Positions 23,216-32,621 are shown, numbered from the stretch's first letter. The stretch is 49,237 bases of DNA from JABMRP01 sp964444795 (GCA_964444795.1 CAYUIQ010000031.1:1-49237), one strand, 5' to 3'. A program made the numbers and translations. The notes: a model not told the origin generated them from the sequence alone.

Positions 23216-23863
23216 ATGAGTCAAGGGCAAGACCCTTCGGGGCCGCAGTTCCGCGCCGATCGGCCGCGGGAGCAGGAGGCGGTCCGCACGACAATCGTGG
23301 GCGGACGTCCGCCGGGAAGCGGCCAGCAGGTTGGCGCGATCCCCCGCGGCATCGAGGTGCTGGTTAAGAAAGCCTCGATCGACCCGAAGTTCAAGACACA
23401 CCTGCTGGAGCAACGGGCCGGTGCGGCCGAGTCGATCGGTTTGCAGCTTGACCCGGCCGAGGAGATGATGCTTCGGGCGGTGCCGGACGAGCAACTTGAG
23501 GCGGTGATCGCCCAAACCCATGTACCGCAAGACCATCGCCGCGCGTTTCTCGGCACGGCTGCGGCGGTCATGCTGACGGCCATCGGCGTATCGGTTCCGG
23601 GCTGCGGCGGCAGTCGCCCCGACAATCCGTCGGAGGAGCCGGCTGACGATCCGGACCCATCGCCTACCAAGGGCATTCGCCCCGACAAGCCGCCAAAACC
23701 GCCGACCCGGCCACGGGACATCCCCATGACCAAGGGTTCCCGTCCCGATCCTTCCCAGGCTCCCAAGTCGGCAGAGCCGCCGACCCGGCCGCGAGAGATT
23801 CCCCCGAGCGAGGGCATTCGTCCCGACAATCCCCCGGCTCCCACGGGCATCCGGCCCGACTGA
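23216..23863 (+). CDS. Leader/Tat lipoprotein-like protein with repeated GIRPD motifs, paralogue 4
   Basis: The 215-aa protein shares the leader-like domain (about 40-105) and Tat-type RRAFLG (108-113), but after the hydrophobic stretch it has a lipobox-like SVPGC (Cys130) and then a Pro/Asp-rich tail without ACP-like domains. The tail repeats G-(I/S)-R-P-D: 132-136 (GSRPD), 153-157, 174-178, 200-204 and a final GIRPD at 211-215. Intervening P-P-T-R-P-R segments also repeat. This looks like a multi-core precursor, as in RiPPs, or a repetitive surface lipoprotein. CGGAGGAACG precedes ATG 23216. It lies 37 bases before the radical SAM gene, so the two are probably co-transcribed. Confidence 0.7.
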   Translation: MSQGQDPSGPQFRADRPREQEAVRTTIVGGRPPGSGQQVGAIPRGIEVLVKKASIDPKFKTHLLEQRAGAAESIGLQLDPAEEMMLRAVPDEQLEAVIAQTHVPQDHRRAFLGTAAAVMLTAIGVSVPGCGGSRPDNPSEEPADDPDPSPTKGIRPDKPPKPPTRPRDIPMTKGSRPDPSQAPKSAEPPTRPREIPPSEGIRPDNPPAPTGIRPD

Positions 23864-23900
23864 ACGGACACCCATCGCGACTTCTTACGAGGCACATTTC

Positions 23901-25376
23901 ATGGCGGCCGATATTACGCTGGTCAATCTGAACATGCTCTTCATGCGGTACGGCGAGGAGATCGAGCGCGAGTTGCACGTGCCGCTCGGGCCGCTCTATC
24001 TCTGCCGGGCGCTGGAAGACGCCGGCTACCAGGTCGATTTTCGCGACTACCAGTGCGTCGATTCCGACGAGCCGTTCGACATGAACGTCTTTCTCAATTT
24101 CCTCGCCGATCCGGCCCCCGTGATCGGGCTTTCCTGTATGGCCAACCTGTTGCCGTTTACGATTCTGGCGATTCGGGCGTTGCGCGAGGCGTTTCCCGAC
24201 CGAAAACTGGTGCTCGGCGGCGTCGGCTCCAAGGCGGTCGAAGAGAAGCTGTTGACGCGATTCCCCTGGATCGACGTCATCTGCCGCAGCGAGGGCGAGC
24301 GAACGGCGCCCGAGTTGCTCGACGCGCTGCGGAAGAACGCCGATCTGGGCGGCATCGACGGTATCTCCTATCACGACAACGGATCGATCCGCCACACGCC
24401 CGACCGGGAGCGGATCGTCGATCTCGACTCGCTGCCGCTTCCCGCCTTCGAGAAGGTCGACCTCTCGCGCTACGCCGGCTACGGCATGATGACCAGCCGG
24501 GGTTGCCCGTACCTCTGCACGTTTTGCTCCGTGGCTCCGGTTTGGAACCTGAAGAGCTATTCGCGCGGCCCGCGCCACATCGTCGACGAGATGGAATTCC
24601 TCAACCGCGAGGCGGGTGTCGATCTGTTTCTGTTTCAGGACGAATTCTTCGTCTCCGGAAAAGAACACGTGGTCGAGTTCTGCCACGAGCTGACCTCCCG
24701 CGGGCTCGACGTGCAGTGGAAGGCGTTTGGGCGGATCAATCTGGTCGACGACGAGATGATGCGGGCGATGGCCGATTGCGGCTGCGTCGAATTGCGGTTC
24801 GGTATCGAGTCGGGGTCCGAGCGCGTCTTACAGCGGATAAAAAAGGGGTTCACCGCCGCGGAAACGCTCGACGTGGTGCCCAAGGCCGTCGAGATCTTCC
24901 CCCGGGTCGATACGTTTTATGTATGGGGGTTTCCCTTCGAGACGATCGAAGACTTCAATCAGTCGCTGTTCCAGATGGTATCGTTTCGGATGCTCGGCGC
25001 CCGGATTCTACCAAGTTTGCTCTCGCTCTTGCCGCAGACGGAAATTTACCAGGAATACGCGGGCAATACGGAGTTGGAGTTCTGTCCGTACTTGTTTCCG
25101 GAGTTTGTCTTCACCGGTCACGAGGTGTGTCGCGGCGGGCGGGTGGAACTGCCCGATCAACACGCCGAGTACTTCGATCTAATCACGGCCAACCCGGACA
25201 TTTTCCCCGGCTTCTTCCACATCGATCTGGAAAACAACGTGCTGCCGAAGTTGGCGTTGCTGCAGCAGTTCGGATTCTATCCCGAGCCGGTTCCGGCGCC
25301 GACCAACGCGGAAAGTTGCGGTGCCCATTCGCCCCGTTTGCAGCCGCCCGAGTTGGCGACGCGGGTGGGAAGGTAG
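23901..25376 (+). CDS. B12-binding-domain radical SAM enzyme
   Basis: The 491-aa protein has an N-terminal cobalamin-binding Rossmann-like domain (about 5-145; LGPLYLCRALEDAGYQVDF, IGLSC, LVLGGVGS) and a radical SAM core with Cys202, Cys206 and Cys209 (GCPYLCTFC), which bind the 4Fe-4S cluster. Later parts (ELRFGIESGSERVLQRIKKG and FYVWGFPFET) are standard for B12-radical SAM proteins of the BchE/methyltransferase group. Such enzymes do methylations, cyclisations and other radical reactions on unactivated carbons. It follows four GIRP-motif paralogues with short spacing, so those proteins are the natural candidate substrates. The specific reaction cannot be read from sequence. Confidence 0.87.
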   Translation: MAADITLVNLNMLFMRYGEEIERELHVPLGPLYLCRALEDAGYQVDFRDYQCVDSDEPFDMNVFLNFLADPAPVIGLSCMANLLPFTILAIRALREAFPDRKLVLGGVGSKAVEEKLLTRFPWIDVICRSEGERTAPELLDALRKNADLGGIDGISYHDNGSIRHTPDRERIVDLDSLPLPAFEKVDLSRYAGYGMMTSRGCPYLCTFCSVAPVWNLKSYSRGPRHIVDEMEFLNREAGVDLFLFQDEFFVSGKEHVVEFCHELTSRGLDVQWKAFGRINLVDDEMMRAMADCGCVELRFGIESGSERVLQRIKKGFTAAETLDVVPKAVEIFPRVDTFYVWGFPFETIEDFNQSLFQMVSFRMLGARILPSLLSLLPQTEIYQEYAGNTELEFCPYLFPEFVFTGHEVCRGGRVELPDQHAEYFDLITANPDIFPGFFHIDLENNVLPKLALLQQFGFYPEPVPAPTNAESCGAHSPRLQPPELATRVGR

Positions 25377-25462
25377 GCGACATTGCCCCCTCTCCCTGGA
25401 GGGCTGGTGTGAGGGTGTTTGAACCCTCGATATCCTTTCCCGGATTATTCACGGGCCTGTAG

Positions 25463-27007
25463 CTATCGTGGGCGTTTCCCCCGGCCGCCAGGTTTCTTGC
25501 CGGGCGTTGACGGTACGGCCGGTCTCGGCGTCGGTGCCGTCGAAACATACGCCCCCGTGCCATCGGTCGACCACCGCAGATCGGCTTGGATCTTCTCGTT
25601 CTCAATGTACGGATCGGAGTGCTTCCGGCCGTAGGCGACGATCTGGCCGGCAAGCTCGCGGACCGTCTCGCGGCATTTCGGATCGGTGAAACGGTTGACC
25701 AACTCGTCGGGGTCTTCTTCCAGGTCGAACAGCCACGGGTCGCCGTCCGGCGAATAGATGAGCTTGTAACGGTCGGTGACCGCGGCCAGCCAGTTGGCGC
25801 GTTGCCCGCCGGTGCCGCGCATGAAGGTGATGTCCTGCCAATCGGCGGGCGCTCGGCCGGTGGTCAACAGGGCCGACGCATCGCGGCCCTCTTCCTTGCC
25901 GGCCGTGGCGACGTCCATCAACGCCAGAATCGTGGGCAGAAAATCAACGCAACCCAACGCCTCGTCGACGATCGTGCCGCCTTGGATCTTCTCGGGAAAG
26001 TAAACCACAAACGGGATCTTCGCCGACCCTTCGTACGGCACGCCCTTGTTCTGCCGGTGATGTTCGCCCCGCAGGTCGCCGTGGTCGGCGGTGAAGACGA
26101 CGATCGTGTTCTCCAGCAGCCCCTGTTCGCGCAGCGAGTCGAGGATCTTGCCGACGTTGTCGTCGATGCACTTGACCATGCCGTAATACTTGGCCATGTC
26201 GGCGAAGTTGCCCGCGGGTCGCCCCCAATTGGGCAGACCGTCGTGCGATTTGTCGAACGTGCGGGGGATCTCGTACGTCTGCTCGGCGAACATCGTGTCG
26301 TACGGCGGCCGCACGGTATCCGGGCCGTGTGGGTCGGGCAGACTGACCATGTAGCAAAACGGCTTGCCCTTATTCGCCGCGATGAACTCGACCGCCCGAT
26401 CGGCGAGGAAATCAGTCGTGAACGATTTTTCATCGGCGCCCTGCACGCCGTAGCTCGGTTTTCCGCCTGTCCGGGCTTTCACCCGGGGTCCCTCGGGCGT
26501 TTCCTCCAACTGTTTCCAATGCCCGCGGTTGAACATGTAGCGGTTGTCGGCAAAGCCGAACTTCCGTGCCGGTTCCCATTGCGGTTTGCCCGAGCCGTCC
26601 AAGTGCCACTTGCCCGCGTAACCGGTGGCGTAACCCTTGCGGCTTAGGATCTCGGCGAAGGTGACCACCTCGTCGGCCAGCGCGATGTTGTTGGTCACCA
26701 CCGGCGTATTCTGCGGATAACGGCCGGAGACGAACGACGAACGCGACGGCGAGCAGACGGGTGTGGTGGCGTAGAAACTCGTACACAGCGCCCCCCGATC
26801 GGCCAGCCAATCGACATGCGGCGTTTCGACGACCGCCTTGCCCCACATCAGCGCCTGTTCCGGCGGCAACGTATCGCGATAGCAGCCCAGCGTGCGGAAG
26901 TTATGTTCGTCGGTGTGGATGATGACGAGGTTCGGCTTCCCGGCATTGGCCACCGACGGTGCGATCAGGAGGACCGTGAAGACGGACAAGCGAAGTAGTG
27001 ATTTCAT
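25463..27007 (-). CDS. Secreted sulfatase (formylglycine type)
   Basis: The 514-aa protein has a signal peptide (1-22) and the alkaline-phosphatase-like sulfatase fold. The metal-binding start is VIIHTDEH (28-35). The formylglycine motif is CSPSR with Cys85, which an anaerobic or aerobic maturase converts to the catalytic residue. GYAGKWHLDG and FTADHGDLRGEH follow in the usual order. The C-terminus is Arg/Gly/Lys-rich and basic. It would hydrolyse sulfate esters of carbohydrates in the periplasm or outside. A GH127-family gene lies upstream on the same strand. The upstream gap (27008-27141) contains a dispersed hairpin. Confidence 0.94.
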   Translation of the reverse strand: MKSLLRLSVFTVLLIAPSVANAGKPNLVIIHTDEHNFRTLGCYRDTLPPEQALMWGKAVVETPHVDWLADRGALCTSFYATTPVCSPSRSSFVSGRYPQNTPVVTNNIALADEVVTFAEILSRKGYATGYAGKWHLDGSGKPQWEPARKFGFADNRYMFNRGHWKQLEETPEGPRVKARTGGKPSYGVQGADEKSFTTDFLADRAVEFIAANKGKPFCYMVSLPDPHGPDTVRPPYDTMFAEQTYEIPRTFDKSHDGLPNWGRPAGNFADMAKYYGMVKCIDDNVGKILDSLREQGLLENTIVVFTADHGDLRGEHHRQNKGVPYEGSAKIPFVVYFPEKIQGGTIVDEALGCVDFLPTILALMDVATAGKEEGRDASALLTTGRAPADWQDITFMRGTGGQRANWLAAVTDRYKLIYSPDGDPWLFDLEEDPDELVNRFTDPKCRETVRELAGQIVAYGRKHSDPYIENEKIQADLRWSTDGTGAYVSTAPTPRPAVPSTPGKKPGGRGKRPR

Positions 27008-27035
27008 GGCAGGATTTCCAATGGGTTGGATCGTC

Positions 27036-27073
27036 TAGCCCGGGCACTTGTGCCCGGCGTTTTGCAGCACGGT
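27036..27073. repeat. Dispersed hairpin element CCCGGGCACTTGTGCCCGG
   Basis: TAGCCCGGGCACTTGTGCCC and the following GGCGTTTTGCAGCAC match diverged copies at 10282, 41193 (inverse) and 44669 (inverse). The core is a near-perfect stem. It lies between the sulfatase and the GH127-family gene. No function is known; such elements are probably REP-like. Confidence 0.75.
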
Positions 27074-27141
27074 CGTCCCCAAGTATACCCCGAAGAGCAC
27101 CCGGTTTTCAAGAAACTTCGATCGGTCGAGTTCCCACCTCG

Positions 27142-29193
27142 CTACCTCGCCAGCGGAATCCACACTTCCATGTACGACGGCCCGCGGTTGGCCCAGGCGA
27201 AGTAGGGGATCAGCGTGACGGGAACCGTGCCGCCGGTGGCCGGCGGGAGTTTTCGTGGGCGAAACTCGCGGTAGAGCACACCGTCCCAATCGCGGCTGTC
27301 CACCGGGACTTTCACGGCGGCCGTCTTCTCGACGAACCGATCCCGGCCCGCGAACGTTAGCGCCGTGCCTTGGAGGACCGTGACGCCGCCGAGAAACTCC
27401 GCGTCGTGGCGGGGCGCGAAGGTCGCGTTCTCCGGCAGAAACACGCCCGTCTTCCACTTTTCCTCGCCCTCCTGATCGACCGGCAATTCGACGCAGTACA
27501 CCACCGGGCCGCGCGCGACGGCCACGTAGTTGCGGTTTTCCTCGACCGCCGGGTGCGATTCGATCAACCGCACGCGCATCGGCATCTCCAGTTCGACCAC
27601 GTCGCCGACAGCCCAGGTGCGACGCACGGCGGCGTAGGTTCCCCCCGTCGTCTCACCCGGCCACGACTCGCCGTTGACGCGGATCGTGGCCGTATCGGCC
27701 CAGCCGGGAATCCGCAACATCAGGGCGAACTGCCGCCGGGGGCATTGCCGCACGGTGATCTTCACCCGGCCGTCCCAGGGGTAGTCGGTCTGCTGCACGA
27801 GCCGGACCGGCGAGCCGTCGGCCAGCGTGGTTCGCAGTTCATTGCCGCCGTACAAGTGGACCCAAATCCCTTGGGGCGAAACGCCGTACGTCCACCCTTG
27901 AACTTTGGCGATGGTGCGAATGACCTGTACGGGACAGCAGTAGCAACGGTGGATCGACCATCGCTGTAGCGTGTGATTTCGGGAAAGGCCGGCCGTGCTT
28001 TGATCGCATTTCAGCGGGTTGGCGTAGAAAAAGTCCTTACCTTCGGCGCCGACCGCCGCCAGCAGACCGTTGTAGAGCACGCGCTCGATCTCGTCGGCAT
28101 GGCGGGCGTCGCCGCTAACTGCGAGCAACCGCCGGTTCCACATGGCCGAGCCGATATTGGCACACGTCTCGTTGTAGCCCGTGCGATTGGGCAAGTGATA
28201 TGCCGCGCCAAACGCCTCGTGGACCGAATCGCCGCGGATCGACCGGCCGCCGGCCATGGCCGCGTTGGCGCCGGTGATGTACATCTTTCGGGTCGTCGCA
28301 TCTTGCCACAGCCGGTCGAGCGCCTCCGCAAGCGCCTTCTCGCCGGTCTCCACAAAGACATCGGCCGCGCCGCAGTAGAGATACATCGCGCAGACGCAAT
28401 GGCCCACCGCCTCGGTCTCCTCGCGAAGCGGTACGTGGTCTTGCGTCAGATCGCTGCCGCCGGGCGCCGAGCCGCGCATGTCGACAAACGTCTTGGCCAG
28501 GCGGAGATACTTCTCCTGGCCGGTCGTCCGGTAGAGATCGACCAGGCCCATGATGTTCGACGGATTCCAGCCGAAATGGGCCAGCTCGGGCGGCCGCGGG
28601 CTGAAGGTGTCGTCGAGGAAATCGCCCAGCTTTCGGGCCACGTCGAGGAAACTCTCCTTGCCGGTCGCCCGATGATGTACGCACGCGGCGGTGAGCAGGT
28701 GCCCCATGTTGTACATCTCGTGGTGATGCGGATTGGCCAGTCGCTCCTTGCCGGTCAGTTGGATATTGGTCGAGAGGTATCCGTCGGGCTGCTGGGCTTT
28801 GGCGATGGCTTCGATCCAGCGATCCATCAGGCGGTCGAGTGGCTCGTCGCCGGTGATCGCATACACCCGGGCGACCGCTTCGAGCCACTTGTAACAATCG
28901 CCGTCGCCCCAATTCGTTCCGCGGTGCGAACCTTCCTGTATCCCCGCGGCGACAAGAAAATTATCCAAACAGGCCGCATTTTCCGGATGATGCAGCGCCC
29001 GCTCGACGCCCGGGATCATCACCCGCCGGCAAAGCTCGAACTTCTCCGCCCAAAGCCCGTCGGTCCAACGCACGTCGGTCGCGTCGACGGCACGAAGTCG
29101 GGCGTGGGGACTGGTGGGTACGGTACGCTCGGCCGCGCTTGCGGTGAGATACATCGGAGCGACCGCGAGGAGCAGGGGGATGAGCTTTTGCAT
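27142..29193 (-). CDS. GH127-family (beta-L-arabinofuranosidase-like, DUF1680) glycosidase
   Basis: The 683-aa protein has a signal peptide (1-20) and a GH127-like alpha/alpha barrel. Residues Glu326 (HEAFG), Cys344 (YNETCANIG) and Cys419/Cys420 (HRCYCC) correspond to the Cys3-Glu zinc site of HypBA1-type enzymes. NWGDGDCYKWLEAV and DGYLSTNIQL are other family blocks. These enzymes release beta-L-arabinofuranose or related sugars from plant-type or algal polysaccharide. The start MQKLIP at 29193 is chosen; the open frame extends upstream without a signal peptide. Together with the sulfatase it suggests a polysaccharide degradation pair. Exact substrate unknown. Confidence 0.88.
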   Translation of the reverse strand: MQKLIPLLLAVAPMYLTASAAERTVPTSPHARLRAVDATDVRWTDGLWAEKFELCRRVMIPGVERALHHPENAACLDNFLVAAGIQEGSHRGTNWGDGDCYKWLEAVARVYAITGDEPLDRLMDRWIEAIAKAQQPDGYLSTNIQLTGKERLANPHHHEMYNMGHLLTAACVHHRATGKESFLDVARKLGDFLDDTFSPRPPELAHFGWNPSNIMGLVDLYRTTGQEKYLRLAKTFVDMRGSAPGGSDLTQDHVPLREETEAVGHCVCAMYLYCGAADVFVETGEKALAEALDRLWQDATTRKMYITGANAAMAGGRSIRGDSVHEAFGAAYHLPNRTGYNETCANIGSAMWNRRLLAVSGDARHADEIERVLYNGLLAAVGAEGKDFFYANPLKCDQSTAGLSRNHTLQRWSIHRCYCCPVQVIRTIAKVQGWTYGVSPQGIWVHLYGGNELRTTLADGSPVRLVQQTDYPWDGRVKITVRQCPRRQFALMLRIPGWADTATIRVNGESWPGETTGGTYAAVRRTWAVGDVVELEMPMRVRLIESHPAVEENRNYVAVARGPVVYCVELPVDQEGEEKWKTGVFLPENATFAPRHDAEFLGGVTVLQGTALTFAGRDRFVEKTAAVKVPVDSRDWDGVLYREFRPRKLPPATGGTVPVTLIPYFAWANRGPSYMEVWIPLAR

Positions 29194-29302
29194 GAGGGGA
29201 TACCCGCGAGCTTGTGGTACCTGGGAACCGAAAGGGCACACCAATCGTACGCTGCCGTGCCACGGGTGGCAAGTGAGCAGAGACGGGGGCTGGGAGGGGA
29301 TG

Positions 29303-30616
29303 TTACCGGCAGCGGCGAGACACCATCGGCACATGCGGCGGCGCCACGCCGTGCGTATCGAGCCGCCGGATCCTCGCGCCCAGCCGGTTGAGCTTCTCGT
29401 CGAGTTGCTCGTAGCCGCGGTCGAGGTGGGCGATGTGGTCGATGGTGGTTTGACCACGGGCGGCCAGGGCGGCCAGCACCAGCGCGGCGCTGGCTCGCAG
29501 GTCGGAGGCGTTGACGCGGGCGCCGACGAGTTGCCTCACACCGGTGACGGTCGCCGTATCGCCGCGGCGAATGACCCGGGCGCCGAGCCTTGCCAGTTCG
29601 GCGACGTGTTGAAAACGATCGGGAAAGACGCGATCGGCCACCGTGCTGCGGCCCGGGGCCAACGCGAGCAGGGCCGTCCATTGGGCTTGCACGTCGGTCG
29701 GCATGCCCGGATAGGGCGAGGCGACGATGTCCAGCGGTTGCGGCACGGGCGGGGCGATGATCGTGATGCGGTCGGCTGCCACCTCGAGTTGCGAACCGGC
29801 CGCGCGCAGCCCGGCCAACACGGCGTCGAGATGATCGGGCCGAGCGCCGGTCACGGTGGCCGATCCGCCGGTCACCGCCACGGCCAGCAGCAGCGTGGCC
29901 GCTTCGATCCGGTCGGGAATGACGCGATAGGTCGTGCCGCCGAGTCGGTCGACGCCCCGAACGCGGATTGTCGATGTTCCCAGTCCGGTGATTTGGGCTC
30001 CCAGGGCGATAAGGAAATGGCCCAGGTCGACGATCTCCGGTTCGACGGCCGCATCGTGGATAGTGGTCGTTCCACGGGCGAGCACGGCTGCCGAGAGCAC
30101 GTTGGCCGTGCCGGTGACGGTCGGGCCGCGAGGACCGCCGAGATGCACGTCGGCCCCGGTGAGCCGCTCGGCCCGAGCGACGACGTAGCCGTTTTCGAGA
30201 TGCCACGTCGCGCCCAGCGCGGCCAGTCCGCGGAGATGCAGATCGACCGGTCGATGGCCGATGTTGCACCCGCCGGGCAGCGAGACGACCGCGCGGCCAC
30301 GTCGGGCCAACAGGGGTCCGAGGACACAGAAGCTGGCCCTCATGCGGCGGACCAGCGCGTAGTCGGCCCGGACGGGCAGCGGATCCGCCGTTTCCAGGTG
30401 CATGCCTCCCGGCGAGATGTTCCTCACGCAAACGCCCAGTCGCCCGAGCAACCGCGAGAGCGTCGCGACGTCGGCTACGCGAGGCACGTTATGGAGTTCG
30501 ACTGGCGCATCGGCGAGGATCGAGGCGGCCATGATCGGCAGCGCGGCGTTTTTCGATCCGGCCACGTCGACCGAGCCGGACAGAGGCAGACCACCTTGGA
30601 TGCGGAATCGGGCCAT
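29303..30616 (-). CDS. murA: UDP-N-acetylglucosamine 1-carboxyvinyltransferase (MurA)
   Basis: MurA adds enolpyruvate to UDP-GlcNAc, the first committed step of peptidoglycan synthesis. The 437-aa protein has SKNAALPIMAAS (21-32, with the conserved Lys22-Asn23), LPGGCNIGHRPVDLHLRGL (113-131, catalytic Cys117) and YPGMPTDVQAQ (catalytic Asp). Its length is in the family range, and Cys rather than Asp at 117 implies fosfomycin sensitivity by family knowledge. It lies 10 bases after prmC with ATG 30616. The presence of murA is notable given that planctomycetes were once thought to lack peptidoglycan. Confidence 0.95.
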   Translation of the reverse strand: MARFRIQGGLPLSGSVDVAGSKNAALPIMAASILADAPVELHNVPRVADVATLSRLLGRLGVCVRNISPGGMHLETADPLPVRADYALVRRMRASFCVLGPLLARRGRAVVSLPGGCNIGHRPVDLHLRGLAALGATWHLENGYVVARAERLTGADVHLGGPRGPTVTGTANVLSAAVLARGTTTIHDAAVEPEIVDLGHFLIALGAQITGLGTSTIRVRGVDRLGGTTYRVIPDRIEAATLLLAVAVTGGSATVTGARPDHLDAVLAGLRAAGSQLEVAADRITIIAPPVPQPLDIVASPYPGMPTDVQAQWTALLALAPGRSTVADRVFPDRFQHVAELARLGARVIRRGDTATVTGVRQLVGARVNASDLRASAALVLAALAARGQTTIDHIAHLDRGYEQLDEKLNRLGARIRRLDTHGVAPPHVPMVSRRCR

Positions 30617-30626
30617 GGAAACCTAT

Positions 30627-31505
30627 TCATGTCTTCCTTGCCTGCACGACCCGCGGCAGTTGGGCCAGGTCTTTGACCGTCGGGCCGAGTTCCAGAGTTG
30701 CGTCGGCGGCCAGCAGCGCGGTCGTTGCCTCGTGCAACGCTGGGTTGATTTCCACCAGCAGATGCCCGCCCGGTCGAAGCCGCGACGAGGCTTCGGCAAC
30801 CAGCTTCTCGGTCACCTCGGTTCCCTGGGGTCCGCCGACCAGGGCCAATCGTGGTTCGTAGTCCCGGACGTCCCGGGGCAGCGACTCGAACTCCGGTTCC
30901 GACACGTAAGGCGGATTGCTCGCGATGAAGTCGAAACACTGCCCGTCCGGCAGACCGGTCAAGAGATCGCTTTGAACGAACTCGATCCGATCGGCCACGC
31001 CGTGTTGCCGCGCGTTGTCGGCGGCCACTTCCAGCGCCGCGGGGCTAATATCCAGGGCGGTCACCCTGGCCTCGGGAAGATGCTTTGCCGCACAAACGGC
31101 CACGATTCCGCTGCCGCAGCCCACGTCGCAGATCGTGACTTCCTCTCCCGCCGAACGTTCCTTGACCAGATCGAGCAAGGCAACGATCAGAAACTCGGTC
31201 TCCGGGCGGGGGATCAAGACGTCGGGCGTGACGCGAAACGACATTGAGTAGAACTCGCGCCGGCCGACCAGATAGGCCACCGGCGTTCCCTCGGCGCGGC
31301 GGCTTACCAACTGGCGAAAGGCCGCCCTGGGGTGTTCGTCGGGCACGGTCTCGAACGCCGTATAGAGTTCGATCCGCTGGCAGTCCATCGCTTCGGCCAG
31401 GAGAATCTCGGCATCGAGCCGGGGGCTGTCGGCATGGTGATCCTGGAGATAATCGGTCGTCCACTTCAGCAGACGTCCGACGGTCCATGCCTCGGTTTGC
31501 GACAT
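30627..31505 (-). CDS. prmC: Release factor glutamine methyltransferase (PrmC/HemK)
   Basis: PrmC N5-methylates the Gln of the GGQ motif in release factors. The 292-aa protein has the helical N-terminal domain, then PVAYLVGRREFYSMSF (75-90), DVGCGSG (127-133, SAM binding) and NPPY (197-200, which holds the target Gln). It is adjacent to its substrate gene prfA, which ends 43 bases upstream, as in many bacteria. Confidence 0.96.
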   Translation of the reverse strand: MSQTEAWTVGRLLKWTTDYLQDHHADSPRLDAEILLAEAMDCQRIELYTAFETVPDEHPRAAFRQLVSRRAEGTPVAYLVGRREFYSMSFRVTPDVLIPRPETEFLIVALLDLVKERSAGEEVTICDVGCGSGIVAVCAAKHLPEARVTALDISPAALEVAADNARQHGVADRIEFVQSDLLTGLPDGQCFDFIASNPPYVSEPEFESLPRDVRDYEPRLALVGGPQGTEVTEKLVAEASSRLRPGGHLLVEINPALHEATTALLAADATLELGPTVKDLAQLPRVVQARKT

Positions 31506-31547
31506 GGTCGCCCCGTGCGTTAAAGGCTCTTCTTAGCGGCGCGTTGC

Positions 31548-32621
31548 CTATTCAATCGTTCCGAAGGAATCGCGCAGATCTTGCCGTTCGTGTTCGATCA
31601 GCGCGTCGATGACCGGATCGAGATTCCCGGCCAGGATGCTATCGAGCTTGTAGAGCGTCAGGTTGATCGCGTGATGGGTGACGCGATTCTCGGGGAAGTT
31701 GTAGGTGCGGATGCGCTGGCTGCGGTCACCCGAGCCGACTTTGCTCTTCCGCTCGTCGGCCCGCTTCTGATGCTCTTCGGCCCGCCGGGCGTCGTAGAGC
31801 CGGGTCTTCATCACGCGCAGAGCCTTGGCAAAGTTCTTGTGCTGGCTTTTCTCGTCCTGACACTGGACGACGATTCCCGAATCGTGATGGGTCAGGCGGA
31901 TGGCCGAAGCCGTCTTGTTGACGTGCTGTCCGCCGGGCCCGCTGGCGTGGTAGATGTCCTTGCGGTAGTCGTCGGGCTTGATGTTGATCTCGACGTCTTC
32001 CGGTTCGGCCATCACGGCCACGGTGGCCGCCGAGGTGTGGATGCGTCCCTTGGCCTCGGTTTCGGGCACCCGCTGCACCCGGTGCCCACCGCTTTCGAAT
32101 TGCAGTTGGCGAAAGACACCCTCGCCCTCCAGACCGAGGATGATCTCCTTGAACCCGCCCAACTCGGTCGGGTTCATGTCGAGGATTTCCATCTTCCAGC
32201 GGTGATCCTCGGCGTAGCGTTTGTACATTTCGTACAGATCGCGGGCGAACAGGCCCGCTTCGTCGCCCCCGGTCCCGGCGCGAATCTCCATCACACACCG
32301 GCTCCGATTGGCGTCCTCGCCGCCGATGGTCATGTCGAGCAGCTCGTTCCAGTAGCCTTCCCGTTCTTCTTTGAGTTCGGGCAGTTCCGCGGCGGCCAAC
32401 TCGCGCATCTCGGGGTCGGGGCCTTCCATCAACTCGGTGATCTCGGAGATCTGTTGATTCAGATTCTTGAAGCGGCGATACTTGGTCGCCAGCTTGGCCA
32501 GCGAGCCGTGTTCCCGGGCCACCGCGGCCAACTGCAGGGGATTGACCAGCACCTCGGGGTCGATCAACTGCTGCTCCAATTCCTCGAAGCGGCCGAGTTT
32601 CTGTTCCAGAAGGTCGCGCAT
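31548..32621 (-). CDS. prfA: Peptide chain release factor 1
   Basis: The 357-aa protein carries GPGGQHVNKTASAIRLTHHD with the catalytic GGQ, RAGTGGDEAGLFARDLYEMY and the C-terminal HERQDLR region. Domain order (helical, codon-recognition, GGQ, C-terminal) is normal, and length fits RF1. RF1 reads UAA and UAG. The ATG at 32621 is used; the open frame continues about 650 bases upstream as a read-through of low-complexity and rpmE sequence in another frame. It lies in an rpmE-prfA-prmC-murA cluster. Confidence 0.97.
   Translation of the reverse strand: MRDLLEQKLGRFEELEQQLIDPEVLVNPLQLAAVAREHGSLAKLATKYRRFKNLNQQISEITELMEGPDPEMRELAAAELPELKEEREGYWNELLDMTIGGEDANRSRCVMEIRAGTGGDEAGLFARDLYEMYKRYAEDHRWKMEILDMNPTELGGFKEIILGLEGEGVFRQLQFESGGHRVQRVPETEAKGRIHTSAATVAVMAEPEDVEINIKPDDYRKDIYHASGPGGQHVNKTASAIRLTHHDSGIVVQCQDEKSQHKNFAKALRVMKTRLYDARRAEEHQKRADERKSKVGSGDRSQRIRTYNFPENRVTHHAINLTLYKLDSILAGNLDPVIDALIEHERQDLRDSFGTIE

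Noticed and set aside
27973..29391. Long open frame on the plus strand opposite the GH127 gene
   Set aside because: Antisense to a well-supported gene with clear motifs; high GC content leaves long shadow frames and the translation shows no family pattern.
29114..30676. 520-codon plus-strand frame across murA
   Set aside because: Lies opposite murA, whose catalytic residues are intact; composition is typical of reverse-strand translation of GC-rich genes.
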